Assembly (NCBI GenBank): GCA_017545535.1
Contig: JAFWMS010000021.1
Span: 221,966-285,965, forward strand
From: Clostridia bacterium
GTDB taxonomy: Bacteria; Bacillota; Clostridia; Christensenellales; CAG-138
Reading direction: 5' to 3'
DNA: 64,000 nt
Positions within the stretch are counted from its first letter, which is position 1; each line of letters starts with the position of its first letter. Below, piece by piece: positions 1 to 7,782 of this stretch. A model generated the notes under the pieces. The model saw only the letters and a list, made by a program, of their open reading frames with translations, was not told where the DNA came from and did not search any database. The position numbers and the translations under genes were made by a program.

Positions 1-190
1 CAGCGGTAACCACATCCCCCGCTTGAAGGACGTAGGTCGAATACACCCGCTGCCCATTGACGCAGATGCCCCGCTCCCGCCGCTTCAGATGGGATAAAAG
101 CCCGCGGGAGATCTGCATCGGCCCCATAAGGACTTTTTCCACCCGCTTTCCCCGGTCCTGCTCAGTGGCCCGATAGGTTACCGTGCGCAT
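1..190 (-). CDS. RluA-family pseudouridine synthase, N-terminal part (cut by window start)
   Basis: The first 63 residues can be read, starting MRTVTYRATEQDRGKRVEKV. The segment LLSHLKRRERGICVNGQRV followed by VLQAGDVV is the S4-type RNA-binding fold that precedes the catalytic domain in RluA/RluC/RluD-type rRNA pseudouridine synthases. The catalytic domain lies outside the window, so family membership rests on the S4 region alone. The ATG at 190 lies inside the end of the adenosine deaminase gene (13-base overlap), which suggests translational coupling. Another S4-domain protein is possible. Confidence 0.65.
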   Translation of the reverse strand, partial: MRTVTYRATEQDRGKRVEKVLMGPMQISRGLLSHLKRRERGICVNGQRVYSTYVLQAGDVVTA

Positions 191-1209
191 GCTTCCAGGG
201 CGGCGAGGAGCTCCTCGATCAGCTTCGCTTTCTTCTCCGACGCCAGGAAAGCGGCCCGAACGCTGTTGATGTTGCAGCGGATGACGTCCTGGATGGACAG
301 GCCCATCTGCCCGATGCAACGATCGTACTCTTTATCGAGGTCGATGTCCGACAGGATCATGTTGTCCGTGTTGATGGTGCAGCTCACCCCCATGTCGATC
401 AGTTTCTTCAAGGGATGCTCCTCATAGGAGGGACGGGTGCTGCACTGGATGTTGCTGGTGGGGCACACCTCCAAGGTGACCCCATCCCGGATGGCTCGGG
501 CGCACAGGGCCCTGTCCTCGAAGATATGGTGGCCGTGACCGATGCGCTTGGAACCGAAGTTCATGGCGGTCTCCACGGTCTCGGACCCCTGGCTGTCCCC
601 GGCGTGACAGGTGAAGGGCACGCCCAACTCCTTGGCGAGCTCGAACACCGGCGCGAACCCGGACAGGGGCGTCACCCCCTCCGCACCCGCAAGGTCGATG
701 GCCACCACGCCCTCACGGAGAGCGCAGGCCGCCTCCCGGACCGTCTGTAGATTCTCCGCCATATTCAGGCGATAGTCCCCGATGCACATAGCGCAGAGGA
801 TCACCCCGATGTCGATGGCGGGATGCGCGCCCATGCCCCGATGCACGCCCCGGAGGACCGCCTCCACCGTGTCCCGCTGGGTAAGCTTCTTTCTAAGGTG
901 CAGCTGGGGGGCGAACCGTATCTCCGCATACCGAAGGCCCTGCCCGGCCAACAGGCACACCAGCTCGTAGGCCGTCCGCTCCAGGGCCGCCCCATCCTGC
1001 AAAATCTGCAGCGGCATCTCGAACCGCTTCAAATACTCGTTCACGCTGCGGCAGTCCGCCGTGACCACGATAAACTGGCGAAAGTCCTCCAGCGTGTCGG
1101 CGGGCAGCCGGATGCCCCGCTCCGCCGCCATCTCCCACGCGCTTTCGGGCAGCATGGACCCGTCCAAATGCAGATGCAGGTCCACTTTGGGGAAAGGATA
1201 CTTGCTCAT
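178..1209 (-). CDS. adenosine deaminase family protein with altered catalytic Glu
   Basis: This 343-residue protein of the metal-dependent amidohydrolase superfamily should hydrolyse adenosine (or a related aminopurine) to inosine and ammonia in the cytoplasm. Visible motifs are the N-terminal metal site KVDLHLHLDGS, then CHAGD, RIGHGHH and INTDN. In the usual family motif HAGE the Glu is the catalytic acid; here the codon is GAC, giving Asp. The second Asp of TDD is Asn, a change I recall from other Firmicute members. The start at 1209 is chosen because AGGAGAG precedes it and the upstream extension is not family-like. An extended -10 (TGGTACAAT) lies near 1240-1248. Purine salvage is the likely role, but the active-site change leaves substrate and activity open. 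Confidence 0.8.
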   Translation of the reverse strand: MSKYPFPKVDLHLHLDGSMLPESAWEMAAERGIRLPADTLEDFRQFIVVTADCRSVNEYLKRFEMPLQILQDGAALERTAYELVCLLAGQGLRYAEIRFAPQLHLRKKLTQRDTVEAVLRGVHRGMGAHPAIDIGVILCAMCIGDYRLNMAENLQTVREAACALREGVVAIDLAGAEGVTPLSGFAPVFELAKELGVPFTCHAGDSQGSETVETAMNFGSKRIGHGHHIFEDRALCARAIRDGVTLEVCPTSNIQCSTRPSYEEHPLKKLIDMGVSCTINTDNMILSDIDLDKEYDRCIGQMGLSIQDVIRCNINSVRAAFLASEKKAKLIEELLAALEACAR

Positions 1210-1284
1210 GGGTCTCTCCTGTCGTATGGATTTGTGGACATTGTACCACAGTCCTTTCCTCAGCGCCATGAGTTTTTTCCGTTC

Positions 1285-1312
1285 TTGACACGGGGAGTCC
1301 ATCTGGTATAGT
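1285..1312 (+). promoter_or_regulatory. sigma-A promoter for the zinc-ribbon gene
   Basis: TTGACA (1285-1290), a 16-base spacer and TATAGT (1307-1312). Transcription would begin about 45 bases before the ATG at 1365, which has AAAGGA upstream. Confidence 0.7.
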
Positions 1313-1364
1313 ATGATGTCGAAAGATAAGCTTTCTCTATATTTTTGTAGAAAGGATCATCTCC

Positions 1365-1943
1365 ATGCATTGCCCGAATTGTGGTACCCTCCTTCCCGAA
1401 GGGGCCAAGTTTTGTACCAACTGCGGCCAGCCCCTCCCCGTGAACGGGGAGCAGGCCCCCGCCGAAGAGCAGCCCGCCGCTGAGCCTGTAAACGAGACCG
1501 CTTCCGAGGACGGGACCTACGTTCCCCCTGAAAACGCCTCCTCCGGCTACAAGGCTGCCGCGGCACAGCTGCCTCCCTCCTACTCCGACCCCAACTACTC
1601 CGGCCAGCCCAAGGCGAACTACGCCACCACCACCTCCGGCCCCAGCAACGGCCTGGCCATCGCCGGGTTCGTCTGCTCCCTCATCCTCTTTCCCGTGGGT
1701 CTGGGCGCCCTGGCCGCCATCGCCGGTCTCGTTTTGAGCATTCTGGGGCTGAACAGCGCCAAGACCCTGCCGGAGAACAAGGGCCGCGGCCTGGCTCTCG
1801 CGGGCGCCATCATCAGCGGCATCCGCATCGCCATCCTGCTGATCCTCATTTTTGCTTTCCTAGTTTTGGCCGTCCGCGGCGTGGGTCACGTGGGCCACGA
1901 GATCTTCTCCAACTGGCAGGACTACATCCCTTACAGCTATTGA
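1365..1943 (+). CDS. zinc-ribbon DUF4190-type membrane protein
   Basis: This 192-residue protein starts with a zinc ribbon (CPNCG at residues 3-7, CTNCG about 14 residues later), then a Pro/Ala/Tyr-rich linker to about residue 95. Two hydrophobic segments follow (about 98-128 and 140-170), with a GLNSAKTLPENKGRG loop between them that is typical of DUF4190. It is a single transcription unit with its own promoter and a terminator shared with the converging HD gene. Zinc-ribbon/DUF4190 proteins are common in Clostridia; their function is unknown and I do not assign one. Confidence 0.75.
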   Translation: MHCPNCGTLLPEGAKFCTNCGQPLPVNGEQAPAEEQPAAEPVNETASEDGTYVPPENASSGYKAAAAQLPPSYSDPNYSGQPKANYATTTSGPSNGLAIAGFVCSLILFPVGLGALAAIAGLVLSILGLNSAKTLPENKGRGLALAGAIISGIRIAILLILIFAFLVLAVRGVGHVGHEIFSNWQDYIPYSY

Positions 1944-1955
1944 CCTTCTCCATTT

Positions 1956-1982
1956 AAAAAAGCCCGTCACCGGGCTTTTTTG
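1956..1982. terminator. bidirectional intrinsic terminator
   Basis: AGCCCG-TCAC-CGGGCT flanked by A6 and T6 runs. It serves the plus-strand zinc-ribbon gene and the converging HD gene, whose TGA stop falls in the loop. Confidence 0.8.
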
Positions 1983-2539
1983 TTATCTTCTATCTTTTTC
2001 TTTGTATCGACCTGCATCTGTTCCCTGAGCTTTGTGAGATAAGGGGAAAAGACGGCCTGGTCAAAGCCATAGGTCATATTCAGATCATACTCATGAGGCT
2101 CCCAGGTGGAGAGAGGCGACTCGTTGTGCTGGAGGACCGCTTCCAGCTTGTCCAGGGTCTTGTAGATCTTGGCCTCCTGGGTCTGCTGGGCATCCATCTC
2201 CTCATAGAGGTCATGAAGCTTTTTCGCATAGGGATCCGGCAGGGAACTGACCCAATCGGACAAAAGCTGCTCCTCCCGGACTTCGTCCGCACCCGTCTTC
2301 AAAAAGGTGGGGATGTCTCCGGTGAAGCATTCCCCCAGATCGTGGATAAGGCACATCTCCATGACCTTATGCATATCCGCCTCGGGAAATTCGTCCTGCA
2401 GGAACATCGCCATGAGGGCGATTCGCCAGCTGTGCTCCGCCACGCTCTCCCGCCGTCCGCCGGAGGTGTAGCAATGACGCAGGGTGTCCTTCAGCCGCTC
2501 CGCCAGGTGCATCACGTCCAAATATGCGCCGATATCCAT
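1967..2539 (-). CDS. HD-domain hydrolase, YfbR-type 5'-deoxynucleotidase-like
   Basis: A 190-residue HD-superfamily phosphohydrolase. Metal ligands are visible as EHSWR (about residue 35), LIHDLGE (about 72-78) and a later conserved Asp region. The layout HSWR...HDLGE fits the YfbR/HD_3 group, which removes phosphate from deoxynucleoside monophosphates. It follows the ROK kinase by 9 bases; the intergenic run TAAGGAGGAACT supplies both the ROK stop and this gene's ribosome site, so the two are co-translated. The exact substrate cannot be read from sequence. Confidence 0.75.
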   Translation of the reverse strand: MDIGAYLDVMHLAERLKDTLRHCYTSGGRRESVAEHSWRIALMAMFLQDEFPEADMHKVMEMCLIHDLGECFTGDIPTFLKTGADEVREEQLLSDWVSSLPDPYAKKLHDLYEEMDAQQTQEAKIYKTLDKLEAVLQHNESPLSTWEPHEYDLNMTYGFDQAVFSPYLTKLREQMQVDTKKKIEDNKKAR

Positions 2540-2548
2540 AGTTCCTCC

Positions 2549-3499
2549 TTACATTTTGTCCAGATAGGCTGCGCCGATGGTCCCGGCGTCATTCCCCAGG
2601 GAGGCCCGCAGGATGGGTGGGACGCCGATCACGTCCGCGGCGAACACGTACCGGGGCAGCAGGGCGTTCAGCTTGTCCATGAGATACTCCCGCTGATTGG
2701 AGAGGCCGCCGCCAATGAGCACCGTGTCCGGATGAAAGCAGGTGGCCAGGGAGCCGATGGCATTGGCCAGGTACCGACAATAGGTCTCCACCACCTGTAT
2801 GGCGGACTTGTCCCCCATCTTGGAGCACTCGAAAGCGGTGCGGCCGTCCACCAGGCCCGCTTTTTTCGCATATTCGTGCATGGCGGAGGCGGGGTCCGCC
2901 TCCATGGCGCGGGTGGTCTGCTTCACCAGAGAGGTGACGGAACAGTAGGCCTCGATGCAGCCATGCATCCCGCAGCCGCAGGTCTCACCTTCCATGGCGA
3001 GGACCATGTGGCCCAGCTCCGCCCCCAGGCCCTGACCGCCCACGAACAGCCGACCGTCGGTGATGACGCCGCCGCCTACGCCGGTGCCCAGCGTGAGCAT
3101 GACCACATTCTCACAGCCCTTGGCCGCGCCGGCCAGGGTCTCCCCCACAACGGCGCAGTTGGCGTCGTTGCCCACGAACACGGGGACTGGCAACAGTTTT
3201 TTGATGGCGTCCAGGAAAGGAACGTCGTGCCAGCCGTTCAAATTCGGCGCCGACACCACCACGCCCGTCCGGGGGTTCAGCAAGCCAGGGATGCCGATGC
3301 CCACGGAAGCAAAGTCCTTGACGGAGCGGCCCGCCTGATCCGCGGCCAGCTGGGCGGCATAGGCTATGTTTTTGACCACCGCCTCGTACCCCGCATCTCC
3401 CCCCGTAGGCACGCTCACCTTTTGCAGAATGGAATAGGTTTCGTCCACAACGCCGGCCTTGATAAAGGTCCCGCCGACATCCACACCCAAGCGAAGCAT
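2549..3499 (-). CDS. ROK-family sugar kinase (glucokinase-like)
   Basis: 316 residues. The ATP-binding phosphate-1 motif VDVGGTFIKAGVVD is at residues 6-19, GIGIPG near 92, and the ROK zinc site CGCGMHGCIEAYCS near 185. The GNDANCA and GTGVGGG elements that bind glucose and ATP are also present. It probably phosphorylates glucose or a related hexose at C6, feeding glycolysis. ROK repressors carry a helix-turn-helix domain, absent here, so this is an enzyme. The C-terminal part is normal in length. It is grouped with the HD hydrolase downstream and the NAD(P)HX repair gene upstream; no transport gene adjoins it. Confidence 0.85.
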   Translation of the reverse strand: MLRLGVDVGGTFIKAGVVDETYSILQKVSVPTGGDAGYEAVVKNIAYAAQLAADQAGRSVKDFASVGIGIPGLLNPRTGVVVSAPNLNGWHDVPFLDAIKKLLPVPVFVGNDANCAVVGETLAGAAKGCENVVMLTLGTGVGGGVITDGRLFVGGQGLGAELGHMVLAMEGETCGCGMHGCIEAYCSVTSLVKQTTRAMEADPASAMHEYAKKAGLVDGRTAFECSKMGDKSAIQVVETYCRYLANAIGSLATCFHPDTVLIGGGLSNQREYLMDKLNALLPRYVFAADVIGVPPILRASLGNDAGTIGAAYLDKM

Positions 3500-3522
3500 C
3501 TTCGCTACCTCCTAAAAAATTT

Positions 3523-4881
3523 CTATATCCGTTCCAGGGCTTCGATCACGTTCGACGCCCGAAGCATCCGTTCCTTCAGCAGAGCAAAGGCCCGGTCTGA
3601 CGAGGTTCCCAGCAAAAAACTCCCCAGGCAGGCCCCGTCAAAGGGTTCGATCCCCTGCGCAAGCAGGGCGGTGATGATACCCGTGAGCACGTCGCCGCTG
3701 CCGCCCTTGCCGAGGCCCGCGTTCCCCTCTGCAATGATCCGAGCCCGCCGTCCGTCGGAAACCACCGTGGCGGCACCCTTCAGCAGCACCACGCAACCCC
3801 ATTTCGCGGCAAAGTCCTCCGCCGTTTGTAGCGGGTCCGCCAGCACGTCCTTCGCTGACGCGTCCAGGAGCCGCCCCATCTCCCCCGGATGGGGCGTAAG
3901 GACTACCTTTTCATGAAGCAGCCCATAGAGCTCCCTGTGTTGGGACAGGCAGTTGAGCCCGTCCGCATCCAGCACTGTGGGGAGCTTCGTTTGCAGAGCC
4001 GCCTCAAGCAGGGACGATATATCCCCTTCTCCCACGCCGCAGCCAATGCCGACAGCCTGTTTGCCGGATAGGGCGTCGATGGCCCTTCGGCAGTTCTCCC
4101 CGTCCCAATCCATGCCCACGGAGATGCCGATGGCTTCGGGAAGACGATATAGAGCTTCCCGGGGCTCACGGGGACAGGCCACGTACAGGATGCCGCAGCC
4201 GGCGGCCAGGCAGGCTCGAGCGCTGAGCAGGGCCGCCCCCACATATTTGGAGGAACCCACGCATAGCAGCGCCTTCCCGGAATCGCCCTTGTGGGCGGTC
4301 CGCTTTCGGGGCGGCAGCAGGCGGGCGGCGTCCTCCGCTTCGAAGCGAGCGACGCCCTCCCCCTCCGCCTCAAGACCAACAAAACGGATCCTACCGCAGT
4401 GGTCAAGGCCGTCCCGGAAGAAAAGGCCCCTCAGATATCCCATGGGAGCTATGGTCGTCACCGCCTGCACCGCCATAGCCGAGGCCGCGCCGGTGTCCGG
4501 GTCCACTCCCGCCGGGATCCCCAGGCATATGACCGGGCAGGGCGACTTTTGCAGGGCTTCGACCCACTGTTCTTTTTGGGCCGTACCGTTCGCAAAAAGA
4601 AGGAAATCTAAAGCGACGGTCTTATCCAAGGCAGGCAGATCATCCCTGTCCAAGCAAGCGGTCTTTGTTATCAGTCCCGTCCCTTCAAGCCTTTTGGCCG
4701 TCAGGGCGGCCAGTTCTTCCATGAAGCCGTTGCAGCAAAGCATGATCACGCAAGAAGCGTTTCGTTCCTCCGCTTCCTCCTTTGCCGCGTCAGCCGCCGC
4801 CGAAGCGATCCGCTGCCGCTCCTCCGAGGAAAGGGCCATCAACGCCCGCTTGTATTCCGTTACCGAAAAGACCCGTTTCAA
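3523..4881 (-). CDS. nnrD: bifunctional NAD(P)HX repair protein: ADP-dependent dehydratase with degenerate epimerase domain
   Basis: 452 residues from a TTG start at 4881 that overlaps the recX TGA stop (TTGA), with GGAGGA 5-6 bases upstream. The C-terminal half is a clear YjeF-C carbohydrate-kinase fold: GDSGKALLCVGS, VLDADGLN, LTPHPGEMGRLL, VLLKGAATVV and the anion-hole segment GKGGSGDVLTG. It dehydrates damaged NADHX/NADPHX. The N-terminal half corresponds to the YjeF-N epimerase: GIPAGVDPDTG and APMGYLRGL are recognisable, but the NGGDG loop is missing, replaced by CCNGFMEE. The epimerase activity may be lost or changed. Confidence 0.85.
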   Translation of the reverse strand: MKRVFSVTEYKRALMALSSEERQRIASAAADAAKEEAEERNASCVIMLCCNGFMEELAALTAKRLEGTGLITKTACLDRDDLPALDKTVALDFLLFANGTAQKEQWVEALQKSPCPVICLGIPAGVDPDTGAASAMAVQAVTTIAPMGYLRGLFFRDGLDHCGRIRFVGLEAEGEGVARFEAEDAARLLPPRKRTAHKGDSGKALLCVGSSKYVGAALLSARACLAAGCGILYVACPREPREALYRLPEAIGISVGMDWDGENCRRAIDALSGKQAVGIGCGVGEGDISSLLEAALQTKLPTVLDADGLNCLSQHRELYGLLHEKVVLTPHPGEMGRLLDASAKDVLADPLQTAEDFAAKWGCVVLLKGAATVVSDGRRARIIAEGNAGLGKGGSGDVLTGIITALLAQGIEPFDGACLGSFLLGTSSDRAFALLKERMLRASNVIEALERI

Positions 4882-5393
4882 AGCCCCTCCTCCGCCGCCT
4901 GACGGATGGCGGCCAGGCTCGCTTCCGTGGAAAAGCCCCGGCTCATAAGGCGGCGCAGCACCCTGTCCCGACGCTCCTTTTCGGGAAGATGGCTCAATTG
5001 CCGCCAAAACTTTTGGGCCACCTCCAGGGCGTTGTTCGATTCCGTCTCCTTGGGGAGCTCCTCCAGAGCCGTACGGATACATTCCTCCGGAACCTGATGG
5101 GTCTTCAGATCCATATACAGCTTCTGGCGGCTCACCGGCTTAGTCGCGAGCCGAGAGCGCACGAACTCCCGGGCATATGCTTCATCGTCCAGAAGCTTCA
5201 GCTCCTTGAGTCGTTCCACGGTCATCAGAATATCCCCTTCGCCATATTGGAGGGTATCCAACCGTTCCTCCACCTCCCGAACGGTCCGCATTCGACCGGT
5301 CAGATAGGAAAGGGCTGCGTCCATGGGGCTTTGGTCAGCGGGTTTATTCGCATGTGTCTTCGTTCTCATAGGTATAGGATACCATAAATCCAC
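4878..5393 (-). CDS. recX: RecX-family regulator of RecA
   Basis: 171 residues with RecX three-helix repeats: DAALSYLTGRMRTVREVEERL near the N-terminus, then LDDEAYAREFVRSRL and RQKLYMDLKTHQVPEE, and a final RRLMSRGFSTEASLAAI repeat. RecX proteins bind RecA filaments and limit recombination. No recA adjoins it here. The start is uncertain: ATG at 5393 or the in-frame ATG at 5369 (MRTKTHANK); neither has a strong ribosome site. It is the first gene of a recX-nnrD-ROK-HD minus-strand run and lies divergent from the VanW gene. Confidence 0.8.
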   Translation of the reverse strand: MDLWYPIPMRTKTHANKPADQSPMDAALSYLTGRMRTVREVEERLDTLQYGEGDILMTVERLKELKLLDDEAYAREFVRSRLATKPVSRQKLYMDLKTHQVPEECIRTALEELPKETESNNALEVAQKFWRQLSHLPEKERRDRVLRRLMSRGFSTEASLAAIRQAAEEGL

Positions 5394-5420
5394 GGAAATG
5401 GACAGAAAAATGTCATAGAT

Positions 5421-5451
5421 TTGTAACTTTGTTGTAAAGCCTGCCTATAAA
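5421..5451 (+). promoter_or_regulatory. possible promoter for the VanW gene
   Basis: TTGTAA (5421-5426) and TATAAA (5446-5451) with a long 19-base spacer; TATGGC at 5453 is an alternative -10. The placement is tentative. Confidence 0.35.
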
Positions 5452-5508
5452 GTATGGCAATCCCCATCAAATTCGATACAATGGAAATCGAAAGATAAGG
5501 AGGGCTCT

Positions 5509-7203
5509 ATGAGCAATTTTGGGAATAAACAATCCTGGGTATTGGGCGCCTGCGTGGGCGTGCTGGTGCTGGCAGGGGCACTCTGTGTACTCCTGTTGAG
5601 CGGGGGCGGAGCCTCGCCCGTCCAGGCAGCGGTGCAGGAACAGATCCCTGCCACTGCTGTCGCAACGGCGACCAATGTCCCCGACAAAAATATCGTCATC
5701 ACCACGCCGGGCGTTGACCCCGTTGAGGAGCAGCACAGACAGGAGATCGAATCCATCGTGATCCGCACCATTATGCTCCCTGGCACGCACATCTACGGCG
5801 TGGATGTAAGCGGCATGTCTCGGGAGCAGGCCAAAGCGGCCGTGGAGGAAAAGCTGCTCAAATCGCCTTTCACCATCGATCTGCAGTTCACGGACGGAAT
5901 AAACATCTATCCCGCCACCGGAGAAGGCATCCATGCCCCTGCGCCTACGGATGCGCCTCAGGAAGATGAAGAGGATGACGACGCCGTGGATCCTGCCATG
6001 AAAGCAGCGGAAGCCGCCGGGGCGGACGACGACGAGCCGGAGCCTGTCAGCGTCCCGGACGAAGGCCCCGTCGCTATCCAGCTGATATTCGACGCAGATG
6101 CGGCAGTCACCATGGCCTTCTCCCTGATGCGAGACAGCACCATCCCTTATGATGACTTCATGGCTCAGGTCCAAAGCATCGCAGCCGGAAAGGATATCTT
6201 CCCCATTCCTGGCTATGACCAGGATTCTGTAGATCGTTACGTTGCGAAGCTTTCCAGTGTTTTGGACACTCCTGCTGTAAATGCCTCCTTGGGCATGGAG
6301 AACAATCAGCTCGTATATAAGGAAGAGGCTGCCGGCCGGGGCGTGGACCAGGCCGCCCTCATCCAAACCATCCTGGAGACCGATCCCCTGGCCGGGGAGA
6401 CCATAGATATCCCCATGCATGAGCTGGAACCCACCATGACGAAAGCTATGCTCCAGGATAAGTTCATCCTCCGAGGGGCCTACACCACCAGTTTTGCCGA
6501 CAGCACAAAGAACCGCAAATACAATATCCGCTTCGGCGCCGACAAGATCAACGGGACCATCCTTAAGCCCGGAGACGTCTTTTCCGCCAACGATACCCTG
6601 GGCAAGCGCACCCGCAAGAATGGCTGGAAGAACGCCGGCGCTTATGAAAGCGGAGAGGTGGTCCAGCAGGCAGGCGGCGGCGTCTGCCAGCTCTCCTCCA
6701 CCCTCTACAACGCCGCCCTCTATGCGGACATGAAGATCGTGGAGCGGCGCAACCACAGCATGCCCGTCCACTATGTGAGCAAGGGCCGGGACGCCACCAT
6801 CAATTCCGTCGGCAATCTCATCGATTTCAAGTTTGAGAACAATACCTCCAGCGATGTCATCATCATCGCCTATACCGAAGGAAACAACTTGCACATGGAG
6901 ATCTATGGGATCCCCTTCGAAACTGACGAATACGACCGCATCGAGATCCGTACCAAACAGACAGGCAGCACCTCTATCAAAACGGTATATGAATATGACC
7001 CGAACATGCCCACATCCTACAAAAAGACTACGTCCAAGGGGAGCAAGGGCTATACGGTCCGCACCTACAAGGATTATTACATGGGCAATATCCTGGTAAA
7101 GACAGAAGAGCTGCTGCCCATATCCTCCTACAAGATGTTCCCTAAAAAAGTCACAGTGGGCACCATAGAAGAAGACTACAGTTCCGAATCGTCCGACGGA
7201 TAA
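5509..7203 (+). CDS. VanW-family membrane-anchored protein with peptidoglycan-binding-like domain
   Basis: 564 residues with AAGGAGG before the ATG. One N-terminal membrane segment (about 10-31) anchors an extracellular protein. A short PG-binding-4-like repeat (YGVDVSGMSREQAKAAVEEKL, about 96-117) follows. It is interrupted by an Asp/Glu-rich stretch (about 145-187) before the second half of the domain. The VanW domain runs about 320-455 with GDVFSANDTLG, the core GGGVCQLSSTLYNA (389-402) and RRNHSMPVHY. The tail is basic and Lys/Thr rich. VanW domains are common in Clostridia on the cell surface and their biochemical function is unsettled. No vancomycin-resistance genes are nearby, so resistance should not be inferred. 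Confidence 0.85.
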   Translation: MSNFGNKQSWVLGACVGVLVLAGALCVLLLSGGGASPVQAAVQEQIPATAVATATNVPDKNIVITTPGVDPVEEQHRQEIESIVIRTIMLPGTHIYGVDVSGMSREQAKAAVEEKLLKSPFTIDLQFTDGINIYPATGEGIHAPAPTDAPQEDEEDDDAVDPAMKAAEAAGADDDEPEPVSVPDEGPVAIQLIFDADAAVTMAFSLMRDSTIPYDDFMAQVQSIAAGKDIFPIPGYDQDSVDRYVAKLSSVLDTPAVNASLGMENNQLVYKEEAAGRGVDQAALIQTILETDPLAGETIDIPMHELEPTMTKAMLQDKFILRGAYTTSFADSTKNRKYNIRFGADKINGTILKPGDVFSANDTLGKRTRKNGWKNAGAYESGEVVQQAGGGVCQLSSTLYNAALYADMKIVERRNHSMPVHYVSKGRDATINSVGNLIDFKFENNTSSDVIIIAYTEGNNLHMEIYGIPFETDEYDRIEIRTKQTGSTSIKTVYEYDPNMPTSYKKTTSKGSKGYTVRTYKDYYMGNILVKTEELLPISSYKMFPKKVTVGTIEEDYSSESSDG

Positions 7204-7219
7204 GCGATCGAGTGATCCT

Positions 7220-7249
7220 TCCCCCTCTCCCTGTGGAGAGGGGATTTTT
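7220..7249 (+). terminator. intrinsic terminator after the VanW gene
   Basis: CCCCTCTCC-CTGT-GGAGAGGGG stem (7222-7230 with 7235-7243) followed by ATTTTT. Confidence 0.8.
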
Positions 7250-7314
7250 GTATCGATCCGGTATCCATAATGTGAATTTCATGAAAAACAATGCCGAAAG
7301 CCATTTCTTTCCGA

Positions 7315-7344
7315 TTGACACGGGCGCAAGAAAAGGCGTATGCT
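7315..7344 (+). promoter_or_regulatory. sigma-A promoter for the small unknown/ClpE-like operon
   Basis: TTGACA (7315-7320), an 18-base spacer and TATGCT (7339-7344). I see no CtsR-type direct heptad repeat around it. Confidence 0.65.
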
Positions 7345-7403
7345 ATGCATGAAGGATTGTATCCAACGAACCATTCAGTTTCAGCGAAAGGAGGAAGTGT
7401 AAA

Positions 7404-7742
7404 ATGGATATCGAACAAATGGACCGGGCATTGAAAGCCCACTGGCAGTCGGTGGCTCAGAACATGAACATGGTCCGTCTGCTGTTGCTTTGTTCCGGCG
7501 AAAGCGATTCTGTCCATGCCCTGCTCTCCCCCGCTGAAACCATGATGCACGAACTGATGCAGGTGAAGGGGCTGACCACCGATACCTATGCCCTTGGGTA
7601 TCTAAGGCCGGGCAACGACATGACGGTTTGCCGCGTGGAGGTGAAGCCGGAAGCCATGCCCGAGGTGTTGGTGCGGCTCACCGAGCTGAACGGAGAACTG
7701 CTCTCCCTCATCGTCCGCCTGCTGAACGATATGCGAGCTTGA
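7404..7742 (+). CDS. small unknown protein upstream of the ClpE-like gene
   Basis: 112 residues with a strong AAAGGAGG site before the ATG. It is predicted soluble and largely alpha-helical, with Met-rich helices at the start and a Leu-rich C-terminal helix (LTELNGELLSLIVRLLNDMRA region). No signal peptide, membrane segment or Cys motif is seen. It sits 40 bases upstream of the ClpE-like gene under the same promoter, so a link to that unfoldase, for example as an adaptor, is a guess from position only. I do not recognise a family. Confidence 0.6.
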   Translation: MDIEQMDRALKAHWQSVAQNMNMVRLLLLCSGESDSVHALLSPAETMMHELMQVKGLTTDTYALGYLRPGNDMTVCRVEVKPEAMPEVLVRLTELNGELLSLIVRLLNDMRA

Positions 7743-7782
7743 CAGAAAAACCACAATCGAACGAAGGATCTGGAGGTGCCAA

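Noticed and set aside
5509..7203. Vancomycin resistance cluster
   Set aside because: Only a VanW domain is present. No vanA/B/H/X/R/S-like genes are nearby, and VanW proteins are ordinary in Clostridia.
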